Shown here one piece after another: positions 56,446 through 64,000 of a stretch of DNA of 64,000 nucleotides. The translations under genes were made by a program, and so were the position numbers. The first letter of the stretch is position 1. Every line of letters begins with the position of its first letter. The stretch is from Pagrus major (taxonomy: Eukaryota > Chordata > Actinopteri > Spariformes > Sparidae), in assembly GCF_040436345.1 (NCBI RefSeq), contig NC_133219.1:20177458-20241457 (forward strand). The letters run 5' to 3'. The notes under the pieces are model-generated. The model searched no databases. It saw only the letters and a list, made by a program, of their open reading frames with translations, and had not been told where the DNA came from.

Positions 56446-59400
56446 GTAAGCTAAAGTGTCATGTGTTAGCTAAAGAAGACTTTTTAAATGTAGCATTAGC
56501 TAAGTATTTACTAAAAAGGCCCGTTTAGTTTGAGTTTGGACTTGTTATCATTTATTACATGGCGTTAGGTAGCTGTCAACTTTACTTAAACAAGTAAACA
56601 GACGTTTATGTGTTAAGTGCAACAGATCATATAGTCTAAATGCTAAGGTTGAATCAATGTGTACATGTATTGCATTATGTTCTTGCAGGCTAATACCCTT
56701 TTGTAACACACCAGGGTCATTATTCACAAAAAAACTAGGCAGATTTCCAAACCTGCTTTAATCATTTGCTGGACATCTGACCTTTGTTCTGTAAAGCTGC
56801 ATTATAGGTAACCAAAACTTGTTGGCAGCTCATTTTTTGCCTGCACGCTGCTTTGGTTTTACTCTGTGGCTGCCTGTATTCATAAACAAGTTATTGGCTT
56901 GAATACTACTTTGTTGTTATTGAGAGGGAGCCATGGAAAATGTATTTCTAAATATAGCTCCCAATTAAAGCCACTGGCCCATACAGTTATTAAAAGAGAG
57001 TCTCACTGACCTTGAAAGTTTGTGGATTTTGAATGTAGAATAAAGCCTTCGAAAGTGTTTCGTGAATTAACAGACGGCCTTGAAAGTGCTACGTGCAAGT
57101 CAACATATGCACAATATAGCTCCCTAATCCATAAGTGGGCATATATCAGCTGTTCTCTTCGGGCTATTATTGGTACAGCACTTGACATCCTGTGAGAAAT
57201 CCTGAAATTGAGGTTAATGTTGACATTTAAGCAGCTTTATAATGGTTTCAGAATTATGACAAAATGTGTGATGGAAAAGCTATGAAAGTCATTAAAATGC
57301 CCTTGGATTTGATGTCCAGCTTAGTGTGGCAGCTTGGTTTAACACTGCATATGAGTAGACATATTCTGTGTGACGCCGATGAAGCAGCTGACAATTTTTC
57401 TCCTTGTTCCATTGACAAATTTTGTCAATCAATGCTTGCTTTCAAATTTTAGTTTATACGTCTTTACAAAAGGTGATAGTTTTCATTTTTTGACACAGTT
57501 TCAGCCTCACGTTTTTAAAACACAACCTATACGTATTTGATTTAACAACCAATAATGTTTTAACCATAAATAATTCAGTTTTATCTTAAAGCTGCTGTAA
57601 GTGATATCTTTTTTATCTGAATAAGTGTTAAATAACTCAGTAACAGTAACGACATTATAGTGTTTGATCAGTAACCATGTCTCTCCTCCCCCCCGCTCAT
57701 ACAATACAACAGCAATCTTTCTGTATCCCTGCCCACTTTATCCAATCACAACAGAGAACTGCATAAAGGGCAGTCCTGTTTGTTATCATGTGCAGAGAGC
57801 AGGATCCTCTTGTTTGCTGCTATGTTTGGCGATTACCGCTGCAAAACAAACTGGAAGTTAGCTAAAATGATGACAATGCTTACAAGAGCTTTAAATGTAG
57901 TAGTATTTCTAGTTGCTATTAAGGCCGCAACTAATGGTTATTTTCATTGTAAATTAATCTGTCAGTTATTTTCTTGATTAATCAGTTAGTTGTTTGGTCT
58001 TTTAAAAAGAAAATGAAAATTGTGTAAAATTGATTGATTGATTTTTTTATTTTCGTTACATGCACATATAGTGCTCAACCCTCATGTGCTTGCAAGACAC
58101 CAAAAATACAGTTGCAGCGATCCAACAGTTCATAACATTTAATTTCATGACAAATATACAAATTATTTTGCATCTTGGTCTTAAACAAAACATTTTGCCT
58201 CCTCAGAAAATCTGCTACAATAAGGTTCCCTCCCTGAGGCACAGCTCAAGTTTTCCATAATCATCCAACCAAAACAAATCAGCATAAATAGAGGACATTT
58301 GAGCAAAAAGTACGTCCTCCTCTGGATGGCACTAAATTAAACTAGACTAAACTTAGATGTCTTGTTCTGTCCACAATCCAAAGATATTTATAGAGGAGTA
58401 AAGAAACCAGAAAATATTCACATTTAAGAAGCTAGAATCAGAGAAGCTTTTCTTTTTTTTCCTTCTTTTTTTTTTTCAAAACCCCTTTTTGCTTTAATGC
58501 CACTTTTATAGCCCTAACCAGTTCACATTCTTTGAAACAGCCTGAACACACGACATATTCAAGGCTCTCTGATTTTGAAAGACAGTGAGAGAGAGTGGAT
58601 TAAAATAATTTTAAATCTGAAGACACAAGCTGGCCACTCACTGGTACAGTATGCATGTTTTTCATATCAAAGGATATTAGCATGACTATCTTTTAGCCCA
58701 TATGTCACGCACATCTCCATGTTCCTTTTAAGTTTGTCTTTCTTAAATCAGTAAACTTCTCTGTTTTATGTTGTTGCTCCAAGCCTTTGTGAAACTTTCT
58801 TTCATCTTGTTTCTGTGTAGGAGGTTTTCAGAGAGCGGCGACAAAGGCTGGTTCCGTTCCTTGTTTGTGCACAAAGTCGATGCCAGAAAAGATGCCCACT
58901 CCAACCTGCTGTCAAAGAAAGAGACCAGCAACCTGTATAAAATTCAATGTAGGCACAAGCTCTTTTACTTACTCACAAGCAAAGGTTCATTTTCTCAAAG
59001 CAGAAGGCCAAATGCAAGTGAACGTTATGCATTCATATTATGATATAATGAAATGGGCTCTGGTTTGACTTTCGACATGCTATCATCTGTTGTCTCTGCA
59101 GAAAAGAGCTAAATAAATCATATTAATTCAATTCAGTCCACACTGGCCTCAGTGACCTCAGAAAAAACTGAAAGCAACACGAGAGACAAGCACGGGACTC
59201 CACTGTACTGTAACAAGTTATTTGTTTACATGTGCAACATACAGGCAGCAACAAGTGATACAGTTATAGTGTGATGTATCAAGACTGTACAGTGTGAAGT
59301 TTTGTAAGCGACATCAAAACAATTTTTTCTGGTTTTTGTTTGAGTCTGTGGTAATAACTGTGTCCGTCTCATGAAGAGAAATCTATCACTCTCCCCGGGC

Positions 59401-62400
59401 TTTGATCTTTTTTGTGTGCCGTACATCTCACCATGTAGGGATTTCAATTTGAACACTCTATCAGCCATAGCCTATAACCCATTGAAAGCGAAACTGTTTT
59501 GTATATAGAAGACTTTGCTGAATCGGAGTGTGAAATTACTTTGTTGAAAGAATTCGATTGTTGCTTGTATTTTAAAAAACACCCATTTCTGATAAGTCTG
59601 CCTCTCTTTTTTTTCAGTTCACAATGTCAAACCAGAGTGCCTGGAAGCATACAACAGTCTAGAGTGAGTGCATTGCTTTAAAAAAATTCCCTGCATTAAC
59701 TCCACCAATCTTATTTGCTTGTTCAATTGGGTTTCTGTCAAAAGTACATTATGAAAGGTTATATGTGTAGAATATATTTCTGTAAAATGTGGTAGACAAA
59801 TTAGCGAAGCTATGCTTTGAGTCAAGGAGCAGGAAATGAGATTTTGTTGATTGCACAATTTCAGAGTTTTCCACATTCACAAGACGCATTAAATTGAAGT
59901 AGTAGAATTAATGCAAGGCTACAGAGTGTGACTATGCGCTGTCACACATCTGTCAAGTGCGACTAAACATTTTCATTAGTCGCACAGGTGTGCCTGATAT
60001 TCAGCAGTTCAGATGAAAGAATCTATGAAAATATTTTTTTAACACCCACTGAGTGTATAGATAGTTGCTTTAAAAAATATAAACATATAAACATATTTTC
60101 TCTAGAATAGATCGCAACGTTTAGAATTTTAATAATACCCTGATGATATTTGAGTTTGATTTATTTGAGTTTGTCGAGCACAATTTCTTGTGGAGTGTGC
60201 TGTGATTTAAATGATGAAAAGTATCTGTACCTTTTATTCCTGTTTACAGTCTTTTACATCATGTGTTAAATGTGTTATAATGTGCACCGAAATTATGTGC
60301 TTGTACACCTAAATGAAAAAGTTAGGCGCACCAGTGCAGCCAGTGTACAAAATTAGTCTCGAGCCTTGTAAGTCTTTGGGTATAAAAACAAGTTGGATAA
60401 TGTGGGCTTAATGCTCTCTGAGTGCCCTCTAGTTGTTCATTGTGGTGAAATGACAGTATATTATAACTGTTTGTGCATTCACACAAAATACTTTGTGTTT
60501 TCTTTTAATGCTGACTGTAGGGCTGAGGTGCAAAACAGGCTGCATCAGGACCAGGAGTACCCTTGTGAAGTGGTGGGAAGCTGGAACACCTGGTATGGAG
60601 AGCAAGACCAAGCTGGTAAGCATCAGTAACAGAAAACATGATGAGAAGCTGATGAAAAGTGTCACCTCTTATTGATCACAGTCACGGTTTGCAGCGTGTT
60701 TTTTTCTGTTTCAAGGCCTCATGAACAACCCACTTACTTTGAGTAGCTGCCGTTTGACTGTAAATTGTTTGGCAGAGCATCACACAGAAATGTACAGACA
60801 CAATGACTCACCACCAACACTTCTCCTTCTACATATGATAATTTACAGTATGTTGTATACATTAAAAGCATTCAGCGACAGCAAAACATGCTCACATGGT
60901 GATGGAGGTGCTGTATTTGTGAGTTGTGTGGGTGTCATCAGTCCTCTCACAGTACTGCAGTGACATCTGCTGTTCTGTTTTTGCAGTGCATCTATGGCGA
61001 TACAGAGGAGGCTACCCGGCCCTGACTGAATGCTTGACGAAGCTGAACAATAACAAGGTAGACTGTGAACTCTTTCTTAAGCTTTTCCTTTGTTACACAT
61101 ATGTAATATGTAATATATAATATGTTCAGTGCAGAGGTGCAACTTAACTCTGATTTGAGTTGTATCTATACCATGCAGACTTTTAGTTCACACTAGAAAA
61201 CGCTGTATTGTATATCTTTGTTTATTCCTTTTTTTTTTTTTTCATTAAAACATTTTAATGAACATTTCACATTTTCTTTAGGAGTATTTAGAGTTTCGGA
61301 AAGAGAGGGCGAAAATGTTGATTTCAAGGAGAAATCAGCTCCTCCTGGAGTTCAGTTTCTGGAATGAACCCTTGCCTAGACCAGGACCCTGCATCTATGA
61401 AATGCGCACCTATCACCTCAAGGTATCCACATATATTGCACTTATTTAAAATAGCATGACTAATGTGAATTTAAATATTACTTCATAGGTTATATTTGAG
61501 ATTCTGTGACTTAAGTGACTTTTGTTAACATGTTAAAATAAAATTTGTAATTGCACACTTTGGGACTGCCTATAATGCAGTTATCTTATCTCTCTTTAAT
61601 GACAAGGCACATTTTAGCACCTAGATCCGCTATTGACAGGGATGCATTTTAACTGCATTCAAGATTCAAGATTCAAGATTCAAGATTGCCTTTATTGTCA
61701 TTGGACATTGACATGTCAATGAAATTTCCATTGCAACCCCCGTGTAAGAAGATAATAAAATAGTAAAATAAGAAAGAGCATGCAACAAAAAAATAGAATA
61801 TGTATAAATATAATAAGAGAGTAACCTTGCATCTTTTTGTACAAACAAGTCACAGCAGTTCACATCAACATTTAAAGGTTAGCTGTTGTGTCTGCTTCAA
61901 TCAGTTTCACATCTTTCCCATTCAACTAAGGCTTTCCATGGGAAACACCTACTACTCATAGTTGACTCATTGTATTGAGGAGTGAGCTGTCCATAAGTGG
62001 AGAGCTGTACCTAATAAAGTGGTTCAGAACATACCTATTACAGAATGTGTGTGTACAACCAGCACTGATGTTCTTCCTGCGTGTGGGCTCATGTGGCAAA
62101 TACTTCAGAGTTAGTTGGTCTGTGTTAAATAAACAAGCTATTAATGTGCTGTTAAATTGGTTTGACTGTAGCATTATATCTGATCGGGCTGTGTGTGTAC
62201 ATGTACAAGTACCATAATGATGATGTAACTTAATTTAATGTCATATTTTAGTTTGAACTGTGTTAATATGTAACCTCCTCATTTGTGTTTCAGCCAGGAA
62301 CTATGATAGAATGGGGAAACCACTGGTAAGGGTCAACAAGTTGCTTTAAACAAATTTATGATATCAGTTGCCTGAACTTTTCCCTGTGTAAACATCAAGT

Positions 62401-63719
62401 ATTGCAGTAGTCAGGTGATTATTACACCTCTGAAAATAACATGTCTTACAACAGGGCACGGGCAATCAAATACAGACAGGAAAACAACGAAGCAGTGGGT
62501 GGGTTCTTCTCGCAAATCGGCGACCTGTATGCTGTTCATCATTTGTGGGGTGAGTATGTAACATATGTTCATCACCACAGACATATTGTTTTGAGTGTTT
62601 GTAAAGGAGGCAAGCTTCAGTAGCTTTCACAAGGAATTAATCAAACATTACCTACCAAGGAAAAATGTGGATGTTTACATATGTTACAGTAGGGGCAGAA
62701 TGACTGGCCCCCTGCAAATAATGATCCACAAAATATGCCTATTAAATATCCCTTTTACTAGAGTCCGACTGATATATCGGTATATTATCAGCTGATATTG
62801 GCCTATCACAGATGTATCGGTAATGTCTTATATGTTGGCTGATATTTTCCGATAAATCTTTTTTCTTTACAGAACATAAGCAGAAATAGATACTTTGGGG
62901 GAATTTAATATAATTAGATTCACAGCAAAGTTAACTGTTTTAGTGCACTGGTGTCAATTTGGACAATAAAGTTGATTGTTATGCAAATAAAAAATGAAAA
63001 AAATAACTTGACTCTTCCTTACTTGCAAAGAAAGTCCATGGTACATGTCGGCAGTAAGACTGAAATCCGAGGCACTCTGATATAGTTAAAAATCCTTTAT
63101 TAATTTAATAGATAAGCCTACGTATCTCGACTCAAAGAGGGCAAGCTTATTGTTAAACTGTTAAATATCCTGCCTCCATTATGTAACTTCGTCACGTGTT
63201 CCACAATTGAGGCATCATTGCAAAAATTGTGTGTTCATGTATATATTCTGTGTGTATAAGAATATTGGCCGATGAATTGATATCAGAATTTTTTTACTCC
63301 GTAATATCGCTATCCGCATCAGCCCCAATAATCTATCATTGGACTCTATACCTTTTTATAGAGATCTAAAATGGAGAAACCCTATGGTGATGTTGGGCTT
63401 TGGGGGTAGAATTAGCTTTTAGCCCTTCCACCTTCTCTGCAGCTCGCCAGCTACTGAGGTTTAATCCAAGCTATTTGATCATTTCTGCTCGAAATTATTT
63501 GTTCAGCTAAAACTCAATTTTGCCTGAAATCAACCTTCTAAGAATATCAACGCCAAAATATTATATATCAAAGTGATATACAGTAAATTCAATCACACAT
63601 AATGTAATATATGGTTTGGTTACTTGCGTTTACAGCTTATGAAAGCCTCCAATCCCGGGACGATACAAGGAACTCTGCCTGGCTGAAGGAGGGATGGGAT
63701 TCCAATGTGTATTATACAG
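56366..63719 (+). CDS. nipsnap1: NipSnap homolog 1, mitochondrial (nine exons; last exon beyond the window)
   Basis: The visible exons encode 257 residues. Human NIPSNAP1 is 284, and the C-terminal exon (roughly 22 residues ending in the family's conserved tail) is off the right edge. Conserved blocks in order: [119 protein letters not shown]. Motifs such as [11 protein letters not shown] and IKYRQEN favour NIPSNAP1 over NIPSNAP2. NIPSNAP proteins are imported into mitochondria and, when held on the surface of damaged mitochondria, recruit autophagy receptors (family knowledge). The leader before WFRS is about 37 residues, with few acidic residues apart from ESGD at its end, as expected for a presequence. 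Confidence 0.95.
57586..57895. mobile_element. MITE-like element with terminal inverted repeats
   Basis: The left end ttaaagctgctgtaag and the right end cttacaagagctttaa are inverted copies with two mismatches. About 310 bp in nipsnap1 intron 1. Confidence 0.65.
57925..58020 (+). repeat. Interspersed repeat of the 'gccgcaactaa' type
   Basis: gccgcaactaatggttattt...gattaatcagttagttgtttgg. Same family as 13431-13700; directly follows the element ending at 57895. Confidence 0.7.
58821..58948 (+). CDS. nipsnap1: nipsnap1 exon 2
   Basis: The acceptor is gtgtag at 58820. Encodes [20 protein letters not shown] and on to NLYKIQ. The donor gtaggc at 58949 splits T|TT (Phe). Confidence 0.95.
59618..59663 (+). 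CDS. nipsnap1: nipsnap1 exon 3
   Basis: A short 46-base exon after a poly-T tract and cag. Encodes [15 protein letters not shown]. The donor gtgagt at 59664 splits GA|G. Confidence 0.92.
59914..60368. mobile_element. Non-autonomous element with short terminal inverted repeats
   Basis: Starts caaggct and ends agccttg. Inner parts include aggcgcaccagtgcagcc near the right end and gtcgcacaggtgtgcctgat near 59980. About 455 bp in nipsnap1 intron 3. I recall similar fish sequences, possibly hAT-like. Confidence 0.55.
60521..60615 (+). CDS. nipsnap1: nipsnap1 exon 4
   Basis: The acceptor is gactgtag at 60520. Encodes [20 protein letters not shown] then [11 protein letters not shown]. The donor gtaagc is at 60616. 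Confidence 0.95.
60987..61057 (+). CDS. nipsnap1: nipsnap1 exon 5
   Basis: The acceptor is tttgcag at 60986. Encodes [20 protein letters not shown] then NNNK. Ends at phase 0 with the donor gtagac at 61058. Confidence 0.95.
61282..61422 (+). CDS. nipsnap1: nipsnap1 exon 6
   Basis: The acceptor is tctttag at 61281. 47 codons in phase 0 with [15 protein letters not shown] and [10 protein letters not shown]. The donor is gtatcc at 61423. Confidence 0.96.
61656..61860. mobile_element. Retroelement 3' tail-like repeat
   Basis: Four tandem copies of attcaag run into gattgcctttattgtcatt, a type of end common to fish LINE/SINE 3' tails (from memory). A 16-base palindrome CATTGACATGTCAATG follows at 61706-61721. 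The right boundary is approximate. Confidence 0.5.
62294..62325 (+). CDS. nipsnap1: nipsnap1 exon 7 (32 bases)
   Basis: A very short exon encoding [11 protein letters not shown], with acceptor gtttcag at 62293 and donor gtaagg at 62326. The residues match the family block exactly, so it is secure despite its size. Confidence 0.95.
62455..62549 (+). CDS. nipsnap1: nipsnap1 exon 8
   Basis: The acceptor is acaacag at 62454. Encodes [20 protein letters not shown] and then [11 protein letters not shown]. The donor gtgagt at 62550 splits G|CT. Confidence 0.96.
62759..63348. mobile_element. Non-autonomous DNA element with TAGAGTCC termini
   Basis: Begins tagagtccgactgatatatc and ends tatcattggactcta, inverted ends with TA at both borders, as expected for TA-target insertion. 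The interior is AT-rich with repeated 'gatat' and 'ccgata' words. About 590 bp between nipsnap1 exons 8 and 9. Confidence 0.75.
63636..63719 (+). CDS. nipsnap1: nipsnap1 exon 9 (last one visible)
   Basis: The acceptor is tttacag at 63635. Encodes [20 protein letters not shown] then WDSNVYYT. The donor gtagac at 63720 splits G|. No continuation is seen in the remaining 280 bases. Confidence 0.94.
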
Positions 63720-64000
63720 GTAGACGAGACATTAACACACATATATTCCCAAAAAAAGAAATCTACCATTTAGCCATGAGTGATGAGATGATCATAAGAT
63801 GCCAATCACAAGCAAGTATTCAACGTAACATACAGTACATTATATTATCTGAAACGTTAAGCTTTGATCGTGCAAGAATGGGCAGTTTTGTCTCAAATCT
63901 GGATGAGATTGTACGTCACAGCAATACAAGAGGAAAGAGTTCAGACCGACAACTTGTGTATTAAAATATAAAGTTTACTTGACTCACTCCCTGTGAAGCA

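Noticed and set aside
56322-56528. Alternative start for nipsnap1 in another frame
   Set aside because: Its phase at the donor 56445 is 1, but exon 2 needs phase 2. The MATAG frame fits and this one does not.
58821-63719. NIPSNAP2 as the identity of the third gene
   Set aside because: [20 protein letters not shown] and AIKYRQEN agree with NIPSNAP1, where NIPSNAP2 has WLKSLFVRKVD, SRKNQ and AIRFRQ. A few positions (PECLEAYN, [14 protein letters not shown]) look NIPSNAP2-like, so a phylogeny would settle it.

Overview
The window reads as vertebrate, almost certainly teleost fish, nuclear DNA. It has intron-rich genes with GT/AG borders, many AT, GT and CA microsatellites, and many short non-autonomous repeats of kinds common in ray-finned fish. 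All three genes I can support lie on the + strand. There is no bacterial, viral, CRISPR, rRNA or tRNA signal.

Region 1 (about 830-41,360) is one complete gene, nos1, neuronal nitric oxide synthase. A TATA box at 803-808 precedes a probable noncoding first exon ending at 981. Coding begins at 3788. I place 28 coding exons whose phases all join, giving 1,429 residues and a stop at 40512-40514. Domain order is PDZ, variable linker, heme/BH4 oxygenase, calmodulin-binding helix, FMN domain with autoinhibitory insert, then FAD and NADPH domains. From about residue 326 the numbering matches rat nNOS at the key sites I checked.

Region 2 (about 45,730-54,650) is a leucine-rich-repeat gene, best matched to lrrc74b. 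It has ten exons including a likely 27-base microexon, an acidic poly-glutamate N-terminus and ribonuclease-inhibitor-type repeats.

Region 3 (about 56,300 to the window end) is nipsnap1, a mitochondrial NIPSNAP protein. Nine exons are visible. The last one, about 22 residues, lies beyond the right edge.

The three genes do not form a pathway. Their adjacency is best read as conserved synteny: from memory, human NOS1 is on 12q and LRRC74B and NIPSNAP1 are on 22q, regions thought to share an ancestral chromosome.

Introns and spacers are rich in repeats. I see at least six elements with terminal inverted repeats, a block of roughly 215-bp imperfect tandem repeats after nos1, an almost perfect 37-bp palindrome in nos1 intron 3, and a frameshifted minus-strand exon remnant near 10 kb. 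I found no convincing undescribed biological system. The most useful leads are the lrrc74b microexon, the minus-strand remnant, the palindrome, and possible alternative 5' regions of nos1.
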